The translations under genes were made by a program, and so were the position numbers. Positions 1 through 12,414 of a stretch of DNA of 64,000 bases are shown here, piece by piece. The notes below the pieces were generated by a model. It was not told the DNA's origin. It searched no databases and saw only the letters and a list, made by a program, of their open reading frames with translations. The DNA is from Melastoma dodecandrum (taxonomy: Eukaryota; Streptophyta; Magnoliopsida; Myrtales; Melastomataceae). The stretch is from NCBI GenBank assembly GCA_029817715.1, contig JARUPY010000396.1, positions 4,154,001-4,218,000 on the forward strand. The letters run 5' to 3'. Numbering within the stretch: the stretch's first letter is position 1; each line of letters starts with the position of its first letter.

Positions 1-120
1 TAAAACGATACTACGCCTAAAGAATAATGCTCCATGTTGAATGAGCCTAAATTGACGAAAAAAATAAAAAAAAAGACAAAAACAGCAAAAAAAAAAAAAA
101 ACTAGAAAAAAGGATCTTCA

Positions 121-270
121 TGTAATATTCCTGGCCTGCATGAGTATAAAGTGTGAACGGTTAAATAAAATGTAATACTCCTGGCCCGCACGAATATAAA
201 CTGTGAACGGCTAAATAAAATGTAATACTCTTGGCTCGCACGAGTATAAACTGTGAACGATATAATAAAA
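121..270. repeat. Tandem repeat, three 50-bp units
   Basis: Three consecutive 50-bp units start at 121, 171 and 221, each opening with TGTAATA and closing with AATAAAA. They differ at a handful of positions. The flanks (1-120 and 271-401) are A-rich and contain no gene that I can support. The array lies beyond the 3' end of the plant-mobile-domain pseudogene. Confidence 0.9.
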
Positions 271-401
271 AGAATCAAAGTCCAAAGCATAAATTAACTA
301 GAAAGAAAAAAAGGGCTCAAGGTTCCAGAGTAAATTGTGCAATCTCCTCGCGTGAGGTCTCGATCAACTCGCGAAGCTCTTCTAAAGACTGAAAATCATC
401 G

Positions 402-2097
402 TCATGAACCACGTTGACTCCCTCCAAAACACGCATGGATTCCTTCATCATCAGCCTTTGTTGTGACCTCCTTGAGAATATCCTCTCGATCCGCCTTGGC
501 CTTAATACAATCAGTTAATTGTCGTTGGAGTTCTTCAATCCGAATCTCATCTTCAGCAAGCTGGCTCTCTATGTTGGTCTTCTCCATCATAATACCTTTC
601 TCTTCAGCTTCGGCTTCAACGAGACAACTTCTGATCGACGCCACCTCTTTATCACTCCTTTAGTGGCAGTTGCTAAGTCTGAGTATCGCATGGAGCTCTC
701 TGTATACTCCTTGATCAAAGAGGGAATGGGAGTCAGATCCAAATGCTCACATTTATCGATGAGTTTGAGAGCATTCTTAATCTCCTCTGCAATAACATGT
801 CCTCTACTGAAAGGAGTCCTCGAAATCTTCTCCTTGATATCATCCCAAATACTAGCCGCAAACTTCTTATATGCTCGTGAGGCTATAGAGTCGAAGTAGA
901 AAGACGATACGGCTGGTGTAGTTGAGACTAGATCAACAAAATGAGAAGGTTCGTTGTTTCTCTTAGGCTGGATCACTTCCTCCACGGCATGCTCTTCCTT
1001 GTGAAGCGGCTTTAGAAGCTCCTGACCAAGTGGGCTCAATACAGAAGGCTCACCATTGTCATCCATGAAATCAACCAACTCATTCGCGAGCTACAATAGC
1101 AAACAAAGCCGAAATAAGACGCGGATCGTCTAAAATATATGCGTAAATGATATGAGATGTTCACCAACTCATTGCCAGCTAGAATGATGTTATTTGACAT
1201 GTCTTCGACTACATCGAGGTTCCCAGATGCATGCTTTGAACGCCTCTGCCTCTTGAAATGTCTGTTATCATCTGGAGTTTGTGACTTTTCAGAATGCGCA
1301 ACTGTTGATGAAAACAAGGCATGTTTGTTAACAAGGTAAAACAAAACAAAAAAAATGAAACAAAAAAAGTGAATGATATATGTGTTTATAAATACCAGTA
1401 TTTGGTGGTAAAGACATTTTCTTTTGGGTGATACCGGCCGGCTTGGTTGTCTTTTCTCGAGAATTTTCATCTGAGTCAGAAGAATCCTCAATCCAAAGAC
1501 CGCCCTTTCTGTGGAAGAAGTTATGGCACCAATATACGTTCCCTCCATTATGAATAAGTTCGCGAGCCGCACGAGCATCGAAGTAACGCGCCCCACCTTC
1601 GCCAGAATAACCAATCATCCGGGAGCCAACAATGGCGTTTGGAACAAGAAAGTGAGTCCGAAAATAGAATGATAACCATCCGTATACGTAATGTACTGGA
1701 AAACAAACTTTATGAACCCCGGCAAGAGTAGAATTGCAAATCTCATTTAATCCTCGGTATATGATGGCCAAGACAGGAACCGCAAGGCTAAAGCCTTTTC
1801 CCACTGCCATCAAGCTCGCCACTTTGAATGTTTCCGGACGTATATATGCTTCGCACGCAGGAATACAAATACGGATAACCAACAGGCGATGAAGGCAGAA
1901 AGATAAGTCTGCAAACGCATTTCTTCGTTAATGCCCAAATCTTCAAATACTCCTCCTTCCTTATGACTCCAAGGAGATGCGTCTGCTATTGGCCGTGCAG
2001 GGTTATGAGACTTCTTTGTACGATTTGATTTCTTCGATACGCGTCTAGGAGCCCTGCAGGGCTCTGGAACCCTATAAATAGAGGTCTCCTCATTCAT
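402..2097 (-). pseudogene. Plant mobile domain (aminotransferase-like) protein, broken
   Basis: Reading leftward from about 2097, the translated pieces match the plant mobile domain family (PMD, also called aminotransferase-like). One piece reads TYLSAFIACWLSVFVF, and in another frame follow YIRPETFKVASLMAVGKGFS and AVPVLAIIYRGLNEI, the usual order of this domain. The change of frame near 1860-1880 shows at least one frameshift. Further blocks (roughly 1420-1700 and 600-1080) continue the reading with probable introns between them. The 3' part (402-640) encodes a Glu/Lys-rich coiled coil, also typical of retroelement-associated PMD genes. PMD genes exist both as host genes (MAIN/MAIL) and as transposon passengers. 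The broken frame and the LTR-like sequence at its 5' end favour the second. Confidence 0.65.
2049..2080 (+). promoter_or_regulatory. Perfect 16-bp palindrome followed by a TATA box
   Basis: A perfect palindrome, GAGCCCTGCAGGGCTC (2049-2064), sits 8 bp before CTATAAATA (2072-2080). The DNA after it (2081-2540, +) resembles the transcribed leader of a plant LTR retrotransposon or a related pararetroviral element: Pro/Ser-coding, with repeated GAAGCTCTGCCGGA blocks. It overlaps the 5' end of the minus-strand PMD pseudogene. The promoter role is inferred from the motif only. Confidence 0.45.
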
Positions 2098-2220
2098 TCA
2101 GAACACACAACACACTATAGGTGGAGAGAAGACTCTTGGAGCTCTTGAAGATCCTTTCCGCCTTCCGCTCGCCGAAGCCCTGCCAACGTCCATCTCTCCG
2201 GTGTCCTTGTGCAACGCGCC

Positions 2221-2322
2221 TTGAAGCTCTGCCGGATTACGCCCAAAGGCCCCGACGACTTCATCAAGATATTGAAGCTCTGCCGGATCACGCCCATAGG
2301 CCCCGACGACTTCATTAATATT
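2221..2322 (+). repeat. Tandem duplication, two 51-bp units
   Basis: Two adjacent 51-bp units start at 2221 and 2272, each with TTGAAGCTCTGCCGGAT and CCCCGACGACTTCAT. The unit length is a multiple of three. It lies in the LTR-like leader downstream of the TATA box at 2072. From 2560 to 3030 I see no gene, only a purine-rich stretch. Confidence 0.85.
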
Positions 2323-3032
2323 TCATCCCGAAGTTTTACTGAAATTTTGCCAGAGCTTCAGGATCACCATCCACAATCGTTACTCTTCGAAGATCGAATC
2401 AGAGGAATTACGTGTTTTTCTCGTGACCAGAGACAGAACCCGCTACATTTTTACTACGACGATTTGTACGCTGATATTTCCACACGAGATTTTAGTATTC
2501 ACACCATCGATACCAACACCAGTAATGCAATGTAGTAGTAGTGCTAGGTGTGGCTTAACCCAAGTGAAACGACCGGTGCCTCGAGATGTGTGGCCAAAAT
2601 ACTTGCATGAGAGTCTAAGAATTGGCCAAAATACCAACAGTCAGGCACTCGCTTGAGATGTGTGGTAAGAGGAGAGCAGTTAACTATAATCGCACCTCAA
2701 TCTGAGTTCCCTACATGGACAATGGAAGAAGCATCCTTCGCTTCTTCTTACTGGCCAGTTTCACGTGCTTGGATAGTAATAGCAAGGCAACGCAGATCAG
2801 TTTGTATGGATCGGTGGAGAGATCTGGGATAGTGGGGTTGATAGGTGAGCGATTTGGAGGTGGGTCAGTGAAGAGGTCGGGGATGGTGGAAGAGGCAGTG
2901 GAAGAGTAAGAAGGCTGGGGAAAAGGAAGAGGGCTGGCGGGAATTGGAGATTTGGAGGAGGAGGAAGATGACCAAAGGAGGAAGAGAAAGAGGACCGGAG
3001 GAGAAAAAGGACCGGTGCCCGATTTTGGGGTT

Positions 3033-3352
3033 TAGGGTTAGTTTGAGCGATTTATTTTGTGACGGCGGGGCAACTGACGTAAACGATAGGATAAATCGAA
3101 AAAAAATTGATATAGTTTAGGATAAATCGGATAATTTGGCCAGAGATTTATTTTGTGACGGCGGGGCAATTGACGGCGTTAGCGCCAGGTCTGCGCCACG
3201 TCAACTTCCGTTAGTCGGACTACCGACGGAGGATAAATTAGAAGTAACGGAGTAAGTTTGGGATATATAAAGATATTATGTAAACGATAGGAAAAATCGG
3301 AAAAGACCGATATAGTTTAGAATAAATCGGATAATTTGACCTTTAAATTATA
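3033..3352 (+). repeat. Dispersed repeat family, copy 1 (partly duplicated)
   Basis: This copy contains a GACGGCGGGGCAA block twice (about 3061 and 3159), a GCGCCACGTCAACTTCCG block, and two copies of TTTAG(G/A)ATAAATCGGATAATTTG ending near 3140 and 3345. The same ordered blocks recur in reverse orientation at 51001-51190 and in direct orientation at 56745-57030. No coding sequence and no clear terminal inverted repeat are visible, so the class (MITE, Helitron end or other) is unknown. Confidence 0.7.
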
Positions 3353-3867
3353 ACGACATTCCAGCCGGTTTTAAAAATAAAAGCACTAGAAAAGGACGAA
3401 ATAAACCTATAATAAAATATTTTTTATAATTTATAAAGGGACAATTAAGTAATTTTAAAAGAGATCGGCGGACAGGCAACCCACAATCAGGCCGCCGCAC
3501 CTCGGCCCGTCTCTCCCTCCCCGACCTACGACAACTTCGGAGACAGCCGACAACCTCGGCCTCATCCCATTCCTCTTCAACGTCTACCTCGCTCAGGCTT
3601 CTCACTGGTACGCTCCTCACCCTCACTATTCACTGTCTTACCAAGTTCCTGAGCCATGACGACGACGATTACTTTTCCTGTTCATGTGTATGAATGCTGA
3701 AATGAGCGACGTAGACGACATGGGTTCCTCCTATTTTGCCCTAAAACCATGAATTGTGCGGATTCCTCCTGAGTAAAGCGTGGGTTCTCCGTAGAATGCC
3801 TTAAAATCCTAAAAGGGAGCGTTGTTGTTTGCTGTTTTGGGGGATTCAGGATTCGGACGGCTTCTAG

Positions 3868-6800
3868 ATGCCTGGGATACCGGTCGAGATGGAGCCCGTG
3901 GAGCCCCAGTCGCAGAAAAAGCTTTGCTTGAAGTCCCTAAAGCGAGCACTCGATCTCTTCTCCCCTGTACACAGCCACGTTCCTCCTTCCGATCCTGAAA
4001 GGTTTTCTATAAGGCCTTCTTTTCTGACAGTGTTTGTGGTGGATTTTTGAACTGATGGGAGTTTGTTCTTTCTTGTGTAGCAAGAGGATTCGGACGAGCC
4101 ACAAGGTTTGTAAGAACTTTACTTTTAATTCATTGGGTATGTTGATATCAAAAGGCCCTTTTTTGATATGTTTATTGATGTCATGAGGTACTTGTGTGTT
4201 AGTTGTTACTTGTTCCCACTCTCACAGTGTTTGTTCCTTTTGTTGGGGATGATTTCTCCGTCATTTGATGTAAATGGGCGACTGGATTTTGCTAGAAATC
4301 CATGTGAGATTTTCTGGTTTCTGGGGTTGGTTTTGGGTGTATCACTTGCTCATTTCTCCTTCTGATCCCAAGCGAAAGGAGTATTTGTATTGTTTATTCC
4401 ATAATATCTCGAGTACTTTGGTCTTCCTTTCTGATTCTCTTAGATTTATATCATGCTATAGGTCAATCTGGAGTATGCAGGAGCTACTGGTGCTGGGATC
4501 CAGACATTTCGGCAAGGGCATGTTAGCACTCAGAGTAATGGTCAACTAAAGAAGGATAAGTCAGAAATTCTTGCCCTACCCGGTACGGGACTTCTGTTTT
4601 GGATTTTTTAACCGGCCTAGTTAAAAATTTTGGGAACATCTAGCATCAGTGTGTTTATGCTTCTTTTAGGGGTTGGTCTGGTACTTGAGATTGAATAACC
4701 GTGCTCTTTTTCATGGTGAAACGTTTTTTTTTTAATAATAATTTTTTGTTCATTGAAAGGTGAAAATAGTAGTTGGACCTGTGTATGAGAAGCGTACAGG
4801 ATATTATAACTTTGTAGAGTTAGTCCCTTGTTAGGAATGGAATCATGGAATGAGTCAATTCCTAACTACAAATGCTTGAGGTGATAAAACGTTTGATAGT
4901 GGTTGATATTCTTTTATGGGAGCACCTCTGTGAATTGAATTTTGGATTCCTTTATATTCTACATCTAGAATGACTTTCTTGAAACTGATTTTCAACAACT
5001 GGAATGAGTCCTTGTGCAGGACCAGAGGGATCCAATGCTCCTATAAGGGTGGACCATGGGAATGCATTAGTTGTTGGCCCTTCTACTCATTCACAAGAAA
5101 GGCAAGTAGCTTTTGCATTGGAACTAGTAGCTCCATAATCGCTATTTATGTCTTGAAGGCTGTATATGGTAATTGGCTGAGTAATTGATACGATTGTTTT
5201 CTTTGATCCATATGTAGTCAAATTATGTGAGCTAGAGGTCTCATTTGTTTTTGGTAAAGGAAGATGGCAGTTTCATATTTATTTTTGGTCCAATTGCACA
5301 TTTCAGAAATGAGTTTGGGCCACAAGGAAGAAGTACCGCGATTACATCCACTTTTGCATCTTCAGAGAGGTTAATGTCTTTCTCAGCTGTCCTCTTAAAA
5401 CTTATGGAAAGACCCTTCTTATATGTATAAGTGTGTACTGAGTTATCCTCTTTCATCTGCATTCCAGATGAAAAGAGGCATAGTTGTGAAGTTTCTTATA
5501 TTATCGTCTTTAAACTAATCTGTTCGGTTTTCTTATGTTGTTGTTTAATCTACGCCATTTATGGATTTTATATCCAAGCTGCTAGTGATTAGGTGATGAG
5601 CTTATCATGTATCTATTGTAGGAATTTGTCCACTGCTGCCATTATGGAAAGAATTCCAAGCCGGTGGCCACGGCCTGTGTGGCATCCTCCTTGGAAAAAT
5701 TACAGGGTATGTTGAAGAAACTTCTTGGATGGCTAATTTTCATAGCTTGTGAAGGGGTATTATAGTTACATCATCTTACCAAAGCTGGAGAATCACGACA
5801 CGTATTTCTTGGTGGAGATTTTACTTTTCCTTTGTGTGATATGACACCTTACTTTTAAGCTAGTTTATTACTTCAACCTGTTACAGGTTTAGAGTGCCAT
5901 TTTGACCATGAGAACTTTCTAGATTCCATTGCTAAATGGTAAGAATGTAGTGCTTGCACATTGTAAGAAAAACCTTGGGAACTTGATCTCAATATTGGTT
6001 TTAATTCTAAGGTATTTTTGTGCGTAATCCAATTATTAAATTATAGGAAATACGGGTTAAAAGTTAACTATTTTCTTAAGATTTCGTTGAACAAAATATA
6101 GTATTTGCGTTGCATGATAAATTTTCCCATAGAATGTTAGTATGTTCTAGCATTATTAATTCATATAACATTTCCCTGTGTCGTGTAGGTCATAAGTGGT
6201 CATTTGGGATGGGTGAGATCTGTTGCCTTTGATCCTAGCAATACGTGGTTTTGTACTGGCTCTGCAGACAGAACGATCAAGGTAGTTTTTCTGTCCATCT
6301 GCTGTCATTTTTGTCATTTAATATCTACATCACATGAATATCAAAGAGGCCAGTATTAAGTTTCTTTGGCGTTTTCCATTTTTTTAGATGAAGTTTATAA
6401 CCCCATAGAATATTTCAGTTTGATTATTAATATTCTTATGCCCCAAACCCCAAAAGTCATCTCTTGAATAAGAGTGTGTGGCATAAAACAGGTCTAGGTT
6501 TCTTAGCTCTATTGTATCTTTAAAATTTATGCGTCAACTTTGCAATGGGTGATTGTTTTAGATTCCTTATAGAGCATTGTTTTTTATTCTGTTTCATGGG
6601 CTTTTACGAATCCCTTGATTATGACTCCAAAAATGAATTTTTGCCCCTCGTCTCCTGGAAATTATCTTTGTTAGATATGGGATTTAGCTAGTGGAAGGCT
6701 GAAGCTCACACTAACTGGGCATATTGAACAAATTAGAGGTAATGTGTTCTGAAACAATGTGGATTGCTTTCGGCTTGCTTTCTGGAGATGAATTTAATGC

Positions 6801-8955
6801 TCTATTGTTCAATTTTTCAGGTCTTGCTGTCAGCAGTAAGCACACATATATGTTTTCTGCTGGTGATGACAAACAAGTTAAATGCTGGGATCTTGAACAG
6901 AATAAGGTAATTTTCTTTTTTTGTTTTTAGGGGGGGAGGGTTTGGCGGTGTGGGGGATGGGCTGTAGGAATGACATGCTCAAAACTTGTCCTAATTTTCT
7001 TTCTTGGTTAGGTAATACGTTCTTATCACGGTCATCTGAGTGGTGTTTACTGCTTGGCTCTGCATCCCACTATTGACATTTTGCTGACTGGAGGGCGTGA
7101 TTCTGTCTGTCGGGTATGTATTTCTATTATTACAAGGTTGGACAAGCTGGTTAGATGGGGAGTACGAAAACAGCCTGATGCTGTGCTGTTATTGTATTGA
7201 TTGCAGGTGTGGGATATTCGCAGCAAGATGCAAATATATGCATTGTCTGGGCATGACAATACAGTTTGCTCTGTTTTTTCGCGGCCGACGGTAATGAAAT
7301 GCATTTAGTTGTTAGTTTATCCCTTTATCGGTGGGATGACCAGGAGTGTTTCCCTGTCCTGTGAACTTTGTTGCCATAATGTCTTAAGGTTTTCAGGATT
7401 TGCTTTTTGAGTGACTTGGCTTCATTTGTTGTACAATCTTTTTATGCTTTTTCAAAACCGAACAGCTTATGTTCTGAAGGAAAGAAAGGTTTCTGTGGGC
7501 CTTAACTTCCGTGTTCCTGAATCCTTCCGTTCACGTTATGCCTCGACAAAGTTTTTTTTAGAACCCTCAGCAGTGATATGGAAATTTGTAGGAAGACAGT
7601 CATATTTTATTCTGATTGGTTACTCTGAAAGTGTGTTTGGTGCTGCAGCAGTGTTAGCAGTCTTATTGTAGCATTGGTCGTACTCATAATGTTTCCTTGA
7701 TTGTGCCATTAGGATCCGCAAGTTGTCACTGGTTCTCATGACTCCACAATTAAATTCTGGGATCTTAGATATGGTTTGTCCTATTAACTGAGCATCTTCC
7801 TCTATTGATGTCTTAAAACGACAGCACTGTTGAATTATATATTTCTCAATTTCAGGGAAGACGATGACAACTTTGACTCACCATAAGAAGTCTGTCCGAG
7901 CTATGGCATTGCATCCAAAGGAGTATGGATATTCATGCCATTATTTCATACTAGAGAATTTGCCGTGCCACCTTGTCATTTTTTAGGCCTTCGCTCTGGT
8001 TTCAGAAATTGCTTTGCCTCTGCATCTGCTGATAACATCAAGAAATTTAGCCTTCCTAGTGGAGAGTTTCTTCACAACATGCTGTGAGTTTCTGATCGCT
8101 AAAAGCCTTATTAACCTATTGCTATTCATCATAATTTCCGTCAGGCTTATGAACGGTAATCTTTCTTTTCTGGAACAAGAGCAGTATACGATGCTTCTGG
8201 ATTGCAGTGTATGCTTAAATGGAAGTTACAAGATGAATTCAATGTTTTCTGAGTTTTTCCTCGTTATTATTCTTGATTGAATTCTCATTTGGTTGTGCTC
8301 TGTGCTTTCATCTTAATTGAACTATCTAAACTTTGATATTCTGGTTGAGCAGGTCACAGCAGAAGACCATTATAAACACAATGGCAGTTAATGATGAAGG
8401 TGTTATGGCAACAGGAGGTATGTACTAAATTCTTCTGTTATCCCACAATTTGGTTCTTTCAGTTTATGAAATTTCAAAATAATATCTTATTATTGGCCTG
8501 TTTAATTGGCAAATGATGAAAGGGTGGTTTATCAAAATATTCTTTTTTTCTCTTAAGAACTATTTATTGTTTCTTGTCTATCAAAATAGCTTTGGGCTGA
8601 TATCATACTTTTTTCTGCAATATAAGGCGACAATGGCAGTTTATGGTTCTGGGACTGGAAAAGCGGTCATAATTTCCAGCAATCTCAAACGATTGTCCAA
8701 CCCGGTATGTTCTATGAATAGTAAAACACTACCGTGTACTTGCGAAGTTTTTTATGACGATAATGTGGGCCTTTGCACGCAGGTTCTTTGGACAGCGAAG
8801 CTGGGATATTTGCCTTGTCCTATGACATTACTGGTTCAAGACTCATAAGCTGTGAGGCCGACAAGACCATCAAAATGTGGAAGGAAGACGAGCTGGCAAC
8901 CCCGGAGACCCATCCTCTGAACTTCAAGCCTCCCAAGGAAATCCGACGGTTCTAG
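3868..8955 (+). CDS. PRL1: PRL1, pleiotropic regulatory locus 1 WD40 protein
   Basis: Seventeen exons can be followed in phase: 3868-4001, 4081-4105, 4462-4582, 5020-5101, 5307-5369, 5622-5706, 6189-6281, 6675-6738, 6821-6906, 7012-7113, 7207-7290, 7713-7773, 7856-7922, 8006-8083, 8353-8417, 8627-8704 and 8783-8955. They give 1461 nt, 486 aa plus stop, the same length as Arabidopsis PRL1. The N terminus ([19 protein letters not shown]) and the block [19 protein letters not shown] before the propeller are family signatures. Seven WD40 repeats follow from about residue 170, with GH...WD pairs such as [24 protein letters not shown] and [13 protein letters not shown]. The C terminus ends [17 protein letters not shown]1 is a nuclear subunit of the NineTeen/MOS4-associated spliceosome complex, linked to sugar, hormone and defence signalling. 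The intron after exon 4 starts with GC instead of GT; all others are GT-AG. Confidence 0.97.
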
Positions 8956-9419
8956 GACCAGGCAAAAGATTCCTCCATCTTCTGCTATGCTTGGCGTTTA
9001 GTCCTGGTTGCAGGTAGCTTTCGGCTAATTCACCCCTGATCTTCAGCCATTGATTTTCCACCGTCATCGTGGGCACTGCTTTGTGGGAACTGGGTCGTTT
9101 CACAATCGGGCCTTGACTGCATAATTCAAAACTTGTGGCTTAACGTGGAGGGCTTGATAAGGTTCACTGGCACCTACTTTGGCTCAGGCTTTTGGATGAT
9201 TCCAATCATTGTGGTTGGGGCTGTAGACTAAATTTTATTACTGAAGGAAGGATTGTACTAGTCACAACCTGAACTCATCTTGTTGAAATTATGTAGTTCA
9301 TCTTAATTGAATCCTACTACTCAACAGGACTTGAAAGAATTTTTGGATTGGTGCTCAAACTGGTGTTGTCCGAGCTCTATGCTTCATCGTTGGACTATTG
9401 ATAATTTTGATGATCGAGG

Positions 9420-10270
9420 ACCAGCACAAACACAATGAAAGTTGTATATTAAACTTTGCTGGGACTTGTCGATTAATCCAGAAGTTTAACCTTACCTGTA
9501 ATAGCAAACCATTGTTCAACCAGGTTGGTTCTACTAACAGCAAAAATGCTTCCGTCTGCATGTGAAGTTTCTTGGGATGACGACCTCAGCTTTTGCGTCC
9601 GGGTTCTTTAGGCAGTGATGCGGGCATATCTGCCTTTCCATATGAGTTAACCAGGTCAAGAGTCAACCGGTGAGGCTAACTATAAGATATAAAATATAAA
9701 TCAAGCATTCACTTAACAGCGGTTTTGAGTTCAAACCCTAAAATATGGCAAGAGGCCAAAAAAGCCCGCCTAGCCTTGAACCAATGGCCCAGAACCAAAG
9801 ATGCCAGCTCGGTTCGGCTTGAGTGGACGTGTTAAGATATAAAAGATAAATCAAACCCGAAGAAGAGACAGTAAACCCCAAGGAAATCCGACGCTTCTGG
9901 CCCAGGTGAAAGACCCCTCCATCTTCTGCTGTGCTCGGGTCCTGGTTACTGGGTAGCTTTTGATAAAATGTGATTCCGATTTTCGACTATCATCATTGCC
10001 AAAGCTTTCTTTGCATGAACAGAGTGAGCACTGTACATGTCCAGATCTCCACTGCACCATTCAGACCACTAGAATTCTCATGACGTGCATTTCACACCGT
10101 GCAAAATGTTCATCTTGCTGGATAATTCCAGTCGATTGGGTTGGGACTGTTTTTTAAATTTTGTTGCTAAAAGAAGGCTTATAACAGTTGGAATCATTTG
10201 AGGAAAGTCTGTGGTTTCTCCTGATTGAATCCCACACAACCGGGGCTTTCCAGATATTTGGGGTGGTGCT
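9420..10270 (+). pseudogene. Decayed tandem copy of the PRL1 3' end
   Basis: About 500 bp behind PRL1, diverged matches to its last exons appear in the same order and orientation. Sequence at 9430-9520 resembles exons 15-16 (CACAATG...GCTGGGACT...CCATTGTTCAACCAGG). Then 9521-9680 follows intron 16 and exon 17 (GGTTCTTT...GCAGTGATGCGGGCATAT...CCAGGTCAAGAGTCAACCGGTGAGGC). After about 190 bp of unrelated sequence, 9870-9960 matches the gene end and 3' UTR (AAGGAAATCCGACGCTTCTGG, CTCCATCTTCTGCTGTGCT). Frames are broken and the TAG stop has become TGG. This is a relic of an unequal duplication, not a gene. Confidence 0.75.
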
Positions 10271-10559
10271 CAAAATGTGAAGAATTTTCTTATTTGTATG
10301 ATTTGAAATATAATGAAGTAAGTGAATTTGGCTTTGAACTTGCGTGGATGTTGTTCGAGACTAATTTTATCAAAAAAGAAAAAAAAATCCAAAAGGCATT
10401 TGGATTATATGATTTTCTGTTTGAAATTATTTGACAGGAACTCGAAAGAATCAAACACATCTTCAGGTGGCATCATCTATCTGTTCCGTTGATCTTCAAG
10501 CCTTATATTCCATTGATAAGTCGAGAAGTGAAGTAAGCATAGGTTTGGCCGCAAGAAAA

Positions 10560-10970
10560 CAAGGAGTGACAGTGGGTTACGAACCTGTGGGAGAGTGAAT
10601 CGACAAAGTGGACGCAAGGGGTTTGTATCCAGCCGCTTCAAAATACATGCGCCGTGAAATATATGTTCACACGGCATGGAGGTGTGCCCGGCCGTCAGCG
10701 AAAGCCCTTCCAAGCGGATGGTGTGATCCCTGCCGTCTTCGACCCTAGTCTTCTCAAGAGACACAATCCTTCCCAGCTCGTAGGACGAGCGATGAACCTT
10801 GGGAACTCTCGGCCTCCTTGCCTCTTCATAATCACCTTACTCATCGTTCTCCATGTACGTTCCCTCAGGAATGCTGATGATATGCACGGAAATGACACGG
10901 AACAATAGGGTCTGCATCCCAGAATTTCGTTCATCCGAGAAGGGCTGACCCAGTAGTGAATCCAGGCCAT
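10560..10970 (-). pseudogene. RING-H2 finger protein fragment
   Basis: The minus strand encodes SMPCEHIFHGACILKRLDT followed by PLRPLCRFTLP, the second half of a RING-H2 finger (C-x-H-x2-H-x2-C ... PLCR), the zinc-binding module of many plant ubiquitin E3 ligases. The usual first Cys pair (CxxCLE) is not readable upstream, and the preceding block (10695-10970) lies in a different frame. Directly downstream on the plus strand a copia relic begins. Best read as a truncated, inactive gene piece. Confidence 0.5.
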
Positions 10971-10989
10971 CCTCGGTCGTACAGATTCT

Positions 10990-12100
10990 GACAGAGATCG
11001 AGAAGTTGGATGAGAGTGTGAATTTCAGCTTGTGGCAAGCCAACATGAGGGCGCTACTAGTACATGGTGGATTGGAAAAGGCACTTGCATATCAGTCGAA
11101 GAGAGCTTCGAAGTTGATTTCTAACCAGTGGAAAGAGATGGATGCTAGAGCATTATTAGCGATTCAGCTGTGTCTATCCAACGAAGTTCTGACAAACGTG
11201 CTCAAGGAAACGACAATGGCTGTGCTTTGGAGTAGGCTGGAGAGTCTGCACATGACGAGGACTTTGAGCAACAAACTTCGATTCTTCATGCTAAGAATGA
11301 CAGAAGGTATGTCTATTAAATCCTACTTGGATATTTGGTTGTTCACATCTTTGAATTAGGAAAGGATCGACGACAAGATCGATGGCGACATCCAGACGAT
11401 GTTATTGTTATGTTCATTACCGCTTTATATCAGAGCTTCATGGAGACATTCTTGTATGGAGAAGTGTTCTCACAGTTGACGAGGTGCACTCTGCCCCTTT
11501 ATCAAAGCATTTGTTTGATAAAGAGTTGACGGGTGAAATAGGGCGACCCATGGTGGAGGCATTAACAGTAAACAGGACCAGATCCAAAGGTAGTGGCGAC
11601 GTAAGGTGCTTCTATTATGGTAAGAAATGACACATAAATAAAAACTGTAAGAAGCTAACAAGGAAGGATGAAGGATTTCAAGCGTCAGCGAAGGTTGCCG
11701 TATATACCATCAACAATGATATCGGAGATGGAAATGTGCTCATAGCTAGCGAGGTGTAAGATGTTGAAACCGAGTCGAAGAGACCATTAGACGAGGATTG
11801 GATTCTTGACATAGAGAGTACTTTCCACGTGAGTCCGCATAGGTGATGTTCATCGCATATTGTTGCACTGTAGGTGGAGAGGTACGCTTAGACAACGGTC
11901 ATAAGTGTAATGTTGCAGGTTTGGAAACGGTTCGGCTCCGAATAAAGGATAGAGCTGTGAGAGAGTTAGCAGGTGTTCGACATGTACATGACATCACAAG
12001 AAATATTATTACCGTGAGTGCTTTAGAAACCAAAGGGTATAAATTTTCTTCTTCAAGTGGAGCCATCCACATTTGTCGGGGAAGGCGGCTGTAGATAACT
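10990..12100 (+). pseudogene. Copia retrotransposon gag-protease relic
   Basis: The relic starts in the gag domain (LDESVNFSLWQANMRALL ... MDARALLAIQLCLSNEVL ... VLWSRLESLHMTRTLSNKL). After frame changes it continues to a zinc knuckle with a stop inside (RCFYYGKK, stop, HINKNCKK near 11605-11655), then a damaged protease site (DWILDIESTFHVSP near 11795, with the usual DxG triad altered), then the region before the integrase (VRLDNGHKCNVAGLETVRLR ... LAGVRHVHDITRNIITVSAL). No reverse transcriptase follows. Several stops and frameshifts make it non-coding. Confidence 0.8.
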
Positions 12101-12414
12101 GGGAGTCGATCGAAGAGCTTGTATGCTATGAGATGTGCCGTTGCTATTACCATTATTGGGTCTTCTAGAAGGCGTCATCAACCTTTTAAGAGGAGTATTC
12201 AGTCATCAGAGAAATAGGGTAATATGTCGCGAGTGTGGAGAAGCAAGAATATGTGCGTATTCAAGTCCGTCGTGGATGGGCTTGGATGTTCCGCTTATTA
12301 GGCTCGTTGGAGCCTGGAGGAGAAGGAAGATTCTCATAGTTAGTCTCTGGAGAAGACTGGTACATGAAGTGACAATTCCTCGGACGTTCTAAGGACTTCG
12401 ACCCATATGTAGAC

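Noticed and set aside
587..1078. Separate coiled-coil gene
   Set aside because: Its position, strand and spacing fit the 3' part of the broken PMD gene rather than an independent gene.
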